Source: UBA8437 sp963582065 (lineage in GTDB: Bacteria > Planctomycetota > Planctomycetia > Planctomycetales > Planctomycetaceae). Taken from it: DNA of 64,000 nt. The notes under the pieces were generated by a model that was not told the DNA's origin, made no database searches, and saw only the letters and a list, made by a program, of their open reading frames with translations. The stretch is taken from the NCBI GenBank assembly GCA_963582065.1, contig CAUZRQ010000009.1, positions 22,445 to 86,444 on the forward strand, given 5' to 3'. Below, piece by piece: positions 16,067 to 24,058 of this stretch. Made by a program: the position numbers and the translations under genes. Every line of letters begins with the position of its first letter. The first letter of the stretch is position 1.

Positions 16067-16249
16067 TCAGCCGCCCTGAGCAATCGCCAGGACCGCCTCG
16101 CGGATGGCGGATGCCGGGTGGCAGCGTTGGCCAGGCCTCAATCACCTGGGCCAATTCGGGGTCGTTTGGAGCGTTTTCGCGGTCAACTGCACCGGATTTC
16201 GCACCGGCCGTCTCCGAAACCTGCACACGTCTCGGGGAATTCTCTGATT
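16067..16249 (-). pseudogene. integrase-like C-terminal remnant, frameshifted
   Basis: The minus strand reads GAKSGAV, then PELAQVIEAWPTLPPGI. After removal of one copy of a 7-bp tandem duplication (GCGGATG at 16100-16106 and 16107-16113) it continues as REAVLAIAQGG and stops at 16067. The pattern xDPxLxxVIxAWPxLPxxIRxxxLAxxxxx-stop is one I recall at the C-terminus of planctomycete tyrosine recombinases; this needs a search. The 5' side is truncated where the duplicated tRNA-Leu 3' end begins (16250). Position beside a duplicated tRNA end fits an integrase relic. Confidence 0.5.
16187..16206 (+). repeat. 20-bp direct repeat, copy 2
   Basis: This is identical to 14551-14570 and lies within the integrase-like remnant (encodes GAKSGA on the minus strand). 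It is 43 nt before the duplicated tRNA 3' end; copy 1 lies 44 nt after its tRNA/terminator repeat. Confidence 0.8.
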
Positions 16250-16339
16250 GTTCGAGTCCTCTTCCTGGGCACTCGACCGGAGTGCACCGCTTTGCACCCG
16301 GTTGCAAACCCCGGCAAAACAGGGGTTTTCTCTTGCGCG
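16250..16339 (+). repeat. direct repeat copy 2: tRNA-Leu 3'-end fragment plus degraded terminator
   Basis: This begins GTTCGAGTCCTC, continues through CTGGGCACTCGACCGG and a terminator-like hairpin (AAACCCC 16306-16312, GGGGTTTT 16322-16329) to CTCTTGCGCG. It is the partner of 14417-14506. There is no anticodon or D arm upstream, so it is a tRNA fragment, not a gene. It marks the distal boundary of the putative element. Confidence 0.85.
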
Positions 16340-16464
16340 ACTGATGCAGTCTGCTTTCCCACCCGTTGACGACAGGAAAAACGGGTTGGTTGAACCCCGG
16401 GCCTGTCTTGGGGGAGACTGGGGCTGTCGGCAGGCTCGCGGAGTCCGATGATCGGAGACACACA

Positions 16465-18435
16465 ATGAAGACAGCTGTGGTGGTGTTGCTGAGCGTGGGG
16501 ATATCGTTGATGGCCTTCAGCCCGCTGTGGGCCGCGACCATTCACGTCGACTCGGACAAGGGTGACGACCTCCGAAACGGAACCGCCGCCGAGCCGAAAG
16601 CCACCATCGGGGCGGCGATGGCGGTGGCCACCGCCGGAGACCGGATCCTGGTGGCCCCGGGTGAGTATGCCGAAAGCATCAATGTCACGCTGAGCCGGAT
16701 CGTTGTGGCAGCAACCAGGCCGGGCCGGGTGAGACTCGACGGACGCCTGACGCTCAAGTGCAACGACACCGTCATCGACGGGCTGAGCTGGTCGGGCCAC
16801 AACGGCGGAGCGATCCTCAACATCTACGGCAAACGGAACATTGTCCGTCGCTGCCGGTTCCGGGAATTCGGTCGCAAGTTCGCCTGCAAGGGCATCTGGA
16901 TTCGCCAGACCGGAGACCACGGGGACAACCGCATCGAGCACTGCCTGTTCGAAGACTGGACCGGGCACGGTTCCAGTTCGTGCATCAAGGTCAGCCAGAA
17001 CGGCAGCGAGACGGCCTTCACCGGTACCGTGATCCGCAACAACGTGTTCCGTCGCGGCAATCGCCCCGGGAACAATACCGCCATCCAGATCTACTGCCCG
17101 ACGCTGGTCGAAAACAACATCATCTACGACTGCGTCGACGGCATCGAAGGCAAGGGCGGCGGCAACACGATCCGACACAACGTGGTGTTTCGCTGCTCGG
17201 GGGCCGAAGCCATGAGCAACCGGTCCGGCTCGAACAACCTCTTCGAGAACAACCTGTTGTTCGAAAACACACTGGCCTGGGAAATCTACTCGGGCACCAA
17301 CAACATCTGGCGGAACAACGTCGTCCTGAACTGCCGGATGATCGCCCGCATCAAGCGGGGCGGCCCGGGAGGATTCCGAAAGATGCTGCTGGAGAACAAC
17401 CTGTTCGCGGCCAACCGTCGCGGCTTTTCGTGGGACGATGTGACCTGTCCGGCCGACCACATCCACTTCCACAAGAACACGTTCATCGGCGGAGGCAAGA
17501 TCGAGACGGAAGGACGCGGACACCACAGGGAAACCGACCGGGTCGACCAGGCCATCTGGGCGAAGGACCGGGGCGTCAAGGACGTGTTTGCCCTGCTGTA
17601 CAGGCTGGCCCCGGTAGCCGGCCCGTCGGGCGGACATGTCGATCTCGCCGACGCACTCTCGGGTCCGGCCGCCAGGGGCGTGCGAACCGGAGGACGTCCC
17701 CCCACTGCCGAACAACTCCACCGCCCGGCGAAAAACTACACTCCGCGAACCGACAACATCCGCGTGAAGATCGACTTCGACAACCAGCCCTACCAGTCCG
17801 GGGATTCGCTGGTCGGACTGGTCGACCCGTCGACCGGGACAGCCTGGACCGGGGTCAAGGAGAAACCGAACTACACCGTCCGAACCCACCCGGATGGTCT
17901 CGCCGGAAAGACAACCAGCGGAAGTCGCTTCGCCCGCTTCCTCGACAGTTCATCGGGTGGGACGCGGGGAGCTACGATTCCGCTTTCGGGGATCCCTCAC
18001 GACCGCCCCTACTACGTCAGTTTCTGGCTGGCCTGCAGCTTTCCCGAAGCCATCGATTCGGCCAGCTTCGGCGTGGCCCCGCTGTTTTCGATCACCAGCC
18101 TGGCCTGGGAACAGGGGGGGCACCGCCTGCTGGGCATGAACGTCGCCGGCCGGTCCAACCTCAATCTCTACGGACCACTCAAGCAGTGGATGTTGCTGGA
18201 ATTCGAAGTCGATCCGAAGGCACGTCGTTTCCGGTTCAAGATCGATGGCATCCCGCAACACCCCAAGGGTGACGGCAAGCGACCCGAGTGGTTCCCGTTC
18301 AACACCGCCGCAGGCAAGGACGCGAAAACCCGCACGGCAACCAGCCTGTGGTTCCACGGTGGAAAACGGTTCGTCGGATCACTGGCCGTCGACGACATCA
18401 CGATCGGCGGCTGGTTGACGACCGGATCACGCTGA
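16465..18435 (+). CDS. exported right-handed beta-helix protein with C-terminal LamG-like domain (putative polysaccharide lyase)
   Basis: The 656-aa product has a signal peptide (TAVVVLLSVGISLMAFSPLW). Residues of about 25-330 are a parallel beta-helix: an opening TIHVDSDKGDDLRNGTAAEP, GDRILVAPGEY, then rungs such as NIVRRCRFREF, GTVIRNNVFRRG and LVENNIIYDCVDGIEGKGG. This resembles DUF1565/pectate-lyase-like and PL6-like enzymes acting on uronic-acid polymers, but I cannot confirm catalytic residues. Residues of about 400-650 form a concanavalin-like beta-sandwich (RPYYVSFWLACSFPE, MLLEFEVDPKARRFRFKIDG). The ATG at 16465 has CGGAGA 6 nt upstream. It is convergent with the next gene. Confidence 0.82.
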   Translation: MKTAVVVLLSVGISLMAFSPLWAATIHVDSDKGDDLRNGTAAEPKATIGAAMAVATAGDRILVAPGEYAESINVTLSRIVVAATRPGRVRLDGRLTLKCNDTVIDGLSWSGHNGGAILNIYGKRNIVRRCRFREFGRKFACKGIWIRQTGDHGDNRIEHCLFEDWTGHGSSSCIKVSQNGSETAFTGTVIRNNVFRRGNRPGNNTAIQIYCPTLVENNIIYDCVDGIEGKGGGNTIRHNVVFRCSGAEAMSNRSGSNNLFENNLLFENTLAWEIYSGTNNIWRNNVVLNCRMIARIKRGGPGGFRKMLLENNLFAANRRGFSWDDVTCPADHIHFHKNTFIGGGKIETEGRGHHRETDRVDQAIWAKDRGVKDVFALLYRLAPVAGPSGGHVDLADALSGPAARGVRTGGRPPTAEQLHRPAKNYTPRTDNIRVKIDFDNQPYQSGDSLVGLVDPSTGTAWTGVKEKPNYTVRTHPDGLAGKTTSGSRFARFLDSSSGGTRGATIPLSGIPHDRPYYVSFWLACSFPEAIDSASFGVAPLFSITSLAWEQGGHRLLGMNVAGRSNLNLYGPLKQWMLLEFEVDPKARRFRFKIDGIPQHPKGDGKRPEWFPFNTAAGKDAKTRTATSLWFHGGKRFVGSLAVDDITIGGWLTTGSR

Positions 18436-18475
18436 ACCACGGCACAGGCCCGGCACGGTCGATGACCTGTTCAGG

Positions 18476-20143
18476 TCAACCCGGTGCCGCGACCCGGAAT
18501 GCCCAGATCGTGGCATCCCGAAAGACAAACCGCAGGCGGACCGTCTTGTTCCTGAGTTTCCCGATCGGTCGCGTCTGCCACCGCACCCGGTGATCCAGCT
18601 TGTCACCCCGGATGACCCTGCAGTCTCGACGACGGTATCCGTCGTAGAGCGGTGCGCCGGCTCCGACGTAGTGCTTGATGTGGCCCTTGCCACCGCTGTC
18701 GGAGAACTCGGTGACCGGTTGGACGATCTCCACCCGCAACTCCCCGCGGACATCGGCGTTGACGATCAACTCGTCGCCCTCGACGACGAAGGGCCTCGTC
18801 AAGAACGCCCCGCGACCACCCAGTTGCTTGCGAGTCTCGAGTCCGATCAACCGATCGCGCGGCACCCAGCCCATCCCGATCCGGATCTGTCGAATCCCCG
18901 GTGGCAGGCCGTTCACGTTGTGCCTGTATCGCGCTCCGCCGTAGTAGAACAGCATCCTGTCACCGTGGGTGACCAGTGACGGCCACCAGATGATGTTGTC
19001 GTCCCAGGCACCTTTTGGCCCCTTGGGAATGAACGCTTCGCGGGGAAAGGGGTGCTGCCAGCGGCGTCCATCCCGGCTGGTGAGCAGGTGAACCTCGGCA
19101 TCTCCCCGCACGTCATTTTCGAGCATCGACGGCAGGCCGAAGGAAATCCCCTCGTGCACGTAGACCTGCATGCTCTCGACTTCGGGCCAACGCTCGTCCA
19201 TCGGATGAAAGGCTGTTTGCCGCGGCGACCAACGGACCAGGTCCCGGCTCTCCTGGCGGCAGGTGTAGCGGGGGCAGTCCGCCTGGGGGTCGGCGTGCTC
19301 CGACAGGTGGCGGTTGTAGAGAACGTACCGCTGGAGGCGTGGATCCCAGAAACAGCTCGGGTTGCCGCCACCGGCCCCGCCACGGAGACCGCCGGGCATC
19401 TGGTGCCAGACGAGCCCGTCGGCACTGTAGGCGATTCCCCAGAACGCACCCCACTGGGAACCGTCGGCGTGGAAGGGGGGCGGACCGATCGCCAGGAACC
19501 GGTGACTGGCCGGACGCGGCCTGTTGTCACGGATCAGGTACTTGCCCCCGCCGATACGCCGTCGCCCGTCCGGGTCGACGCGACAGAGCACGTTGTTTTG
19601 CTTCGTCCCGGCGAACTCGACAAGTCCCAGGTGCGGCTTGGTCCAGGCGACGCCGTCCTTGCTGAACGCATACGCCGGAACGTCACCCCCGGTGTGCCGC
19701 TCGATCTGGTACCACATCTTGAACAACCCGTCACTCTCGTCGCGGATGGCAGTGCACAACTGGATGCCCCAGCTCTTGCGGGCCGTCTCCTCCCATTCCT
19801 CATCAGCCTCGACAAGCGGATTCTGCTGGTGCTTGCGGAGCTTTGCCTGCACGTGTCGCACGTTCCACCACGAGGCGAGCCGCTCGGTATCGACCAGAAG
19901 CTGGGAACGGCCGCCGAGTCGCAGTGGTGGCTCAGCGGCGACAGGAGCCAGGATCACCTCCTTGGGGACCGTGACCGCCCTGGTCACTTCCGTATTCTTC
20001 AACGAGCCATCACGGCGGTCGGAACCGGGTCTTGCTCCGGCACGTATCGACCACCCCGCGATCACGCACCCGGCGATGACCGCCGTGCGGACGAGGCCGG
20101 CGACGATCGACGACCTGAGGGACAACGAAAACGGACCGGGCAT
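18476..20143 (-). CDS. exported GH32/GH43-like five-bladed propeller protein
   Basis: This 555-aa protein starts at an ATG with a strong AGGAGG 8 nt upstream and has an N-terminal signal or anchor (IVAGLVRTAVIAGCVIAGWS). The body has repeated glycosidase-propeller elements: LFKMWYQIERHT, AYAFSKDGVAWTKPHLGLVE, WGIAYSADGLVWHQMPG, NPSCFWDPRLQRYVLYNR and IIWWPSLVTHGDRMLFYYGG. The C-terminal part is a beta-sandwich typical of the planctomycete proteins called glycosyl hydrolase family 32-like. Catalytic acids cannot be assigned with confidence. It is divergent from the 20391 gene across a 247-bp gap in which I see no motif. Confidence 0.78.
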   Translation of the reverse strand: MPGPFSLSLRSSIVAGLVRTAVIAGCVIAGWSIRAGARPGSDRRDGSLKNTEVTRAVTVPKEVILAPVAAEPPLRLGGRSQLLVDTERLASWWNVRHVQAKLRKHQQNPLVEADEEWEETARKSWGIQLCTAIRDESDGLFKMWYQIERHTGGDVPAYAFSKDGVAWTKPHLGLVEFAGTKQNNVLCRVDPDGRRRIGGGKYLIRDNRPRPASHRFLAIGPPPFHADGSQWGAFWGIAYSADGLVWHQMPGGLRGGAGGGNPSCFWDPRLQRYVLYNRHLSEHADPQADCPRYTCRQESRDLVRWSPRQTAFHPMDERWPEVESMQVYVHEGISFGLPSMLENDVRGDAEVHLLTSRDGRRWQHPFPREAFIPKGPKGAWDDNIIWWPSLVTHGDRMLFYYGGARYRHNVNGLPPGIRQIRIGMGWVPRDRLIGLETRKQLGGRGAFLTRPFVVEGDELIVNADVRGELRVEIVQPVTEFSDSGGKGHIKHYVGAGAPLYDGYRRRDCRVIRGDKLDHRVRWQTRPIGKLRNKTVRLRFVFRDATIWAFRVAAPG

Positions 20144-20390
20144 GTCGCGCTCCTCCTGGATTGTGCCGTCCCGGGGCCGCCTGAACCGATCGATGCCGAC
20201 CCAGAGCGTCCCGCGATTGTCTGCATCGTGATCCCGTCATCGGACTCGGGCAAGCCACAGCCGTGATGCGGATTGGATTCGACCGGATCATTGCCCGAAC
20301 CGGGGACTTGCTGGCACCCGGCCGACGCATTAGCTTCAGGCGACCCACAACCAGGCCGGTCCAGGTGACACAGCAGCAACGGGAGACAAT

Positions 20391-22010
20391 ATGCAGATCG
20401 CCAGGATTGCTCTTTGCCTCTGTTGCCTGGCATCGACCGGGTTCACCGAACCAGTCAAGAACCCGAGCTTTGAAGTCGATGCCGACGGTGACCGCGTGCC
20501 GGACGGATGGACATACGGGGCGGGGCACTATGGCCGCTGGCGTGAGAAGCTGAAGAAGCAGCTGGGCACGGGAACGCTGGTCGAGGGACCCGCGGCCAGC
20601 GGCAAACGCAGCATTCAGATCTCGGTACCCAAGAACAACGAGGGCAAGTACTGGAACCAGGGCTGGGAGGGCATGTCGTACCGGCAGAAAGTGCCGACCA
20701 AGCCGTTCACGACATACACGATGTCGATGAAGGTGCTGAACAAGGATGCCGAGGGGCTGGGGGATTACGCGTTCCTCTACGCGATGGCCGGCGAACTTCG
20801 ACACAGCGAGGCGTTTGCCACGATCCGCTTCGAGGAAAAGCCGACGGGCAAGTGGGTCGAGAAATCCCTGGTGTTCCAGACCGGTCGCCACTCTCACTAC
20901 ACGGTGTTGAGCGTCGAGACCCGCTGGAACATCGGCACGATCTACATCGATGACGTGCGACTCGAAGAAACCGGAACGCTGGAACTGAGCCGCTGGGATC
21001 AGCCGGTGTCGATGAACAGGCTGCTGCCGGTCAACCACGAGTTCGCCCGCCCGGATTCCGCCGGGGTGGCGAAGCGGTTTGAAGCCCATCATGTCGCCTC
21101 AGAAAAGCGTTATCGTGGCGACGGCACCTGGGAGAGCCGGGACACGCTTTCCGGAAAGCCCGGCGGAGAAAAGCAGCCGCCGGACCTGCGGGCCACCTAC
21201 CAGCGGGTCGAGGGCTACCTCGGCGCGTACGCCCACACCGGTCGGAAGATCTACCTGCAACGCGCCACCGAAGGCGCCGAACACCTCATCAGGGTGCAGC
21301 AGGAGAACGGGATCATCGGTGACGACTACTACAGCTCCGGCCAGGCGGGCGTGGCACTGGTCCACGCCTGGCAAAAGACCGGGAACAGGAAGTTTCTCGA
21401 TCCGGTCAAGCTGGTGGTCGGTCATTTCAACAAGGTCGAGCCGTCCTGGAACTACAACTACAACATGATGCTGACCGAAGCCGCTTTGGCCTGGGCCCGG
21501 GCAACGGACAACTTCGAGATGGTCTCAGCCAAGCTGAAGACCGAGATGCTGCAGAGCACCCTTCGCGAGCAGCGGCCGTGGGGTGGCTGGGCGGGACACA
21601 ACTCGCGGATCGGTTATCACTGCGCCAACATGTCCACCTTCTGCCAGTTGTACGAGACCGTGCCCAGGCAAAAGCAGTTCGACGACGTGAGAGCAAACCT
21701 CAAACGCCGCGTCACGGCCGCGCTGAACCGGATGATCCGCGAGCAGGTTCCGGCGGGGGGCTTCCCCTTCAACCACGGCCAGCCCGGCACGGCACGACAG
21801 AACTCCGGAATCGTCCCGGCACTGATCCAGGTGCACGAGACCTTCGGCTTCGAACAGGCCAAACAACTGCTCTACGGCCAGATGGCCTACCTGAGCACCG
21901 ACGCCTGCGGCAAGTTCTACTGGCTGCCCAAGAACCGCAACCACCTCGAGATGTCGCTGCTGCACTCCGAGGGCATGTACCTGGAATGGGCCAAGAGACA
22001 CCCCGAGTAG
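20391..22010 (+). CDS. exported CBM-like plus alpha-toroid protein (uronyl epimerase/lyase-like)
   Basis: The 539-aa product has a short signal peptide (QIARIALCLCCLASTGFT) and GGGAG about 8 nt before the ATG. Residues of about 20-190 are a jelly-roll carbohydrate-binding-like domain (NPSFEVDADGDRVPDGW, TIYIDDVRLEET), as in CBM4/9 relatives. Residues of about 220-535 are a helical (alpha/alpha) toroid with RVEGYLGAYAHTGRKIYL, YYSSGQAGVALVHAW and NQ/His-rich loops. This architecture fits D-glucuronyl C5-epimerase-like or unsaturated-uronyl hydrolase/lyase-like proteins; I cannot pick one. It faces the mannonate dehydratase-like gene, which ends 11 bp away in the opposite orientation. Confidence 0.72.
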   Translation: MQIARIALCLCCLASTGFTEPVKNPSFEVDADGDRVPDGWTYGAGHYGRWREKLKKQLGTGTLVEGPAASGKRSIQISVPKNNEGKYWNQGWEGMSYRQKVPTKPFTTYTMSMKVLNKDAEGLGDYAFLYAMAGELRHSEAFATIRFEEKPTGKWVEKSLVFQTGRHSHYTVLSVETRWNIGTIYIDDVRLEETGTLELSRWDQPVSMNRLLPVNHEFARPDSAGVAKRFEAHHVASEKRYRGDGTWESRDTLSGKPGGEKQPPDLRATYQRVEGYLGAYAHTGRKIYLQRATEGAEHLIRVQQENGIIGDDYYSSGQAGVALVHAWQKTGNRKFLDPVKLVVGHFNKVEPSWNYNYNMMLTEAALAWARATDNFEMVSAKLKTEMLQSTLREQRPWGGWAGHNSRIGYHCANMSTFCQLYETVPRQKQFDDVRANLKRRVTAALNRMIREQVPAGGFPFNHGQPGTARQNSGIVPALIQVHETFGFEQAKQLLYGQMAYLSTDACGKFYWLPKNRNHLEMSLLHSEGMYLEWAKRHPE

Positions 22011-22021
22011 AAGGGGATGCC

Positions 22022-23185
22022 CTACAGGTTGTGCAGCAGGCCGCGCATGTAGCCGACGGCGAACGAGATGTACTGCTTGGGCAGCCGCCCCTCGCCGGTG
22101 ATCCCGATCGGGTGGTCGAAATCGATCACGCCGTCGTAACCGACCGCGTCCAGGGCACGCACGACCTGCCCCATCTGCATGTCACCGTCATCGACGAAGA
22201 CCTCCGAATAGCCCCGCTTGTCCGGCAACGTGCCGCGGACGTTGCGGAAGTGGACGTGGAACAGCTGCTTCTTCTTCCCGAAGTGCTCGATCCCCTTCAA
22301 AACGTCTTCGCCCGATTCGTACCGTGTCCCACAACAGAACGTGATTCCGTTGTTGGCACTGGGCACCTCCGAAAACAACCGGTCGAAGTCGCGGAAACGA
22401 CACAGGATCTGTGGACTGCCGACAAAGTCGTACAACGGCGGATCGTTTCCGTGCATCGCCACCCTGGTCTTCGACCCGTCGACGATCGGGATCACCTGGC
22501 GGTAGATGTTCAACAACCCCTTCCACAACTCGTCGCTGGTCACCTTGTACTTGGGCTTCAGGCCCAGTGACTGGACCCGGTCGAGATCGAAGTGAAGGTA
22601 CTGGTACCCGCCTCGACCACGACGACGAATCCAGCGATTGCTGCTCTTGGCCAGGTGCAGACGCGCCTGGCAGGCCTGAATCCCGTAGACCGGAATCTCG
22701 AAATCGACCAGCAACTCGGCCATCCGCTTCAGCTTGTCGATTTCCTTCTGGCCCCCGGTTCGAGCCAGGTGCGCGTTGAGATAGAACGGCCCCAGCGAAT
22801 TGGCCCGCTCGATCTTCAGGCCCAGCCCACCAAGCCGGTCGACCAGCGCCTTGAGTGCCTTCCGGGTGAACTCGCCATGCTCGGCGTAGCCCTCGATCAA
22901 ATCGAGCGTGATGTCGACGTAATCGACACCGATCTGTTTCAGGAAACGCAGATCGTTGTCGTTTTCGCTCTTCATCCACGACCCGTTGACCCGTGCGCCG
23001 ATGCGAATCTTCGTCTTCGACCGCGGCCCGCGTTTCCCCTCCGCGGCGTTGGCCAGCCGACCGGTTCCGCCCGTGGCCAACCCGGCCGCCCCCAGTACCG
23101 CGGTACGGGCGAACCCACGACGGGTCGACCGTTCCGGATTTTCGGCCGGCCGGTTCACTTCGCGGTCTCTTTGTTCTTTCGTCAC
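22022..23185 (-). CDS. Tat-exported mannonate dehydratase-like TIM-barrel protein
   Basis: A twin-arginine signal (STRRGFARTAVLGAAGLATG) precedes a xylose-isomerase-like TIM barrel. Motifs shared with UxuA mannonate dehydratases are present: VAMHGNDPPLYDFVGSPQI, GITFCCGTRYES, LFHVHFRNVRGTLP and SEVFVDDGDMQMGQVV. UxuA normally works in the cytoplasm on D-mannonate, so a Tat leader is unusual. Either substrate processing happens outside the cytoplasm or the enzyme is a divergent sugar isomerase/dehydratase. GTG 23185 is chosen because GGAGGGA lies 8 nt upstream; ATG 23227 is possible and adds 14 residues. The context is uronate-type carbohydrate genes. Confidence 0.85.
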   Translation of the reverse strand: MTKEQRDREVNRPAENPERSTRRGFARTAVLGAAGLATGGTGRLANAAEGKRGPRSKTKIRIGARVNGSWMKSENDNDLRFLKQIGVDYVDITLDLIEGYAEHGEFTRKALKALVDRLGGLGLKIERANSLGPFYLNAHLARTGGQKEIDKLKRMAELLVDFEIPVYGIQACQARLHLAKSSNRWIRRRGRGGYQYLHFDLDRVQSLGLKPKYKVTSDELWKGLLNIYRQVIPIVDGSKTRVAMHGNDPPLYDFVGSPQILCRFRDFDRLFSEVPSANNGITFCCGTRYESGEDVLKGIEHFGKKKQLFHVHFRNVRGTLPDKRGYSEVFVDDGDMQMGQVVRALDAVGYDGVIDFDHPIGITGEGRLPKQYISFAVGYMRGLLHNL

Positions 23186-23327
23186 CTTCGCTCCCTCCAA
23201 ATTCACCGCCTGACGCCTCGACATCATAACCGTCCCGGATCAGAATTGGACAACGTGGTGCAGGCCGTCGCGTGCTACCTCTGGCGATACGATTTCAGAT
23301 CGCCCAACCCCGATCAAGTACACCGCC

Positions 23328-23708
23328 ATGCCCGATCCGAGCAAGGTCTTCCAGGTCGCCCGACTGTCCAGCACCCTGGTGATCGTGCCCCAGGGCGCGA
23401 CAATGAACTTCCAGTACACCGACGTGCACCTCGAGTCCAACGAGCTCTTCCGGATCATCGACGAACCCGATCTCAAAAACGTTCTGATCGATCTCGGAGC
23501 CGTCACCTACATCGACTCGATCATCATCAGTTCGCTGCTCCGCGTGCTGACCAAGTCGCGGCAGTCGGGCGGCAAGGGCGTCTTCTGCTGTGCCAACTCC
23601 CAGGTCAAGGAAGTGCTGACCTGCATCCAGATCGGCCGGCTGTGGCCCCTGTTCGAAACCCGTGAGGAAGCTCTGGCGTCGGTCGAACCCGAGGACGGTG
23701 CCGAGTGA
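23328..23708 (+). CDS. STAS-domain anti-sigma factor antagonist-like protein
   Basis: The 126-aa product is a single STAS domain with the order STLVIVPQGA, a helix, LKNVLIDLGAVTYIDSIIIS and GKGVFCCANSQVKEVL. The DS pair in YIDSII corresponds to the phosphorylatable serine of SpoIIAA-type proteins, so regulation by a partner kinase is possible. No anti-sigma kinase or phosphatase gene is adjacent. Its stop overlaps the GTG start of the next gene (GTGA), implying coupled translation. The 143-bp gap to the divergent dehydratase gene should contain its promoter, though no strong match is seen. Confidence 0.88.
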   Translation: MPDPSKVFQVARLSSTLVIVPQGATMNFQYTDVHLESNELFRIIDEPDLKNVLIDLGAVTYIDSIIISSLLRVLTKSRQSGGKGVFCCANSQVKEVLTCIQIGRLWPLFETREEALASVEPEDGAE

Positions 23709-24058
23709 CAGACGGGGATCCGCCACCGGATGACCGGACCATGGAGACCGTCGGGGTCTACCCCTCAATCACCGAGGCGTCGATCGTCCGCGGCCGACTC
23801 GACCAGGCCGGCATCCGCTCTTGGATGCAGGAAGAACTGACCGCCGGGCAACTCTTCCAGGTCGGCACGGCCCTGGGAGGCATCAAGCTGCAGGTCGCCG
23901 ACAATGATCTGCAGCGAGCCCGCGAGTTGATCGCCGACGGGCCGTCGCAGGAAATCACCGGATCTCCGTGGACCTGCCCGCGATGCGGCAGCGAAGTCGA
24001 TGCCGGGTTCGAGGTCTGCTGGAGTTGCCAGGCGACACGGGCTGGCCATCCCGACTAG
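23705..24058 (+). CDS. DUF2007 plus zinc-ribbon protein
   Basis: This 117-aa protein starts with GTG in a 4-bp overlap with the STAS gene. Residues of about 12-80 are DUF2007-like (TVGVYPSITEASIVRGRLD, ALGGIKLQVADNDLQRARE), a small alpha/beta domain of the PII-like/signal-transducing type. The C-terminal 35 residues form a zinc ribbon with CPRCGSEVDAGFEVCWSC. Function is unknown; coupling to a STAS protein suggests regulation. It ends 4 bp inside the end of thrS on the opposite strand, so the two convergent genes share their stop region. Confidence 0.85.
   Translation: MTDGDPPPDDRTMETVGVYPSITEASIVRGRLDQAGIRSWMQEELTAGQLFQVGTALGGIKLQVADNDLQRARELIADGPSQEITGSPWTCPRCGSEVDAGFEVCWSCQATRAGHPD

Larger units (their letters stand above)
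15937..16464. other. intergenic stretch with element remnants only
   Basis: This 528-bp stretch holds no convincing intact gene. From 15937 to 16066 I see nothing recognisable. 16067-16249 is the integrase-like remnant, 16250-16339 the tRNA/terminator repeat, and 16340-16464 a leader for the next gene. The leader partly resembles the leader at 14620-14677 (GGGAGACTGGGG and a CGGAG site before ATGA). Confidence 0.6.

Noticed and set aside
16183..17889. 568-aa minus-strand open frame
   Set aside because: It is antisense to the beta-helix gene for most of its length; only the end over 16187-16249 overlaps the integrase-like remnant, in a different context.
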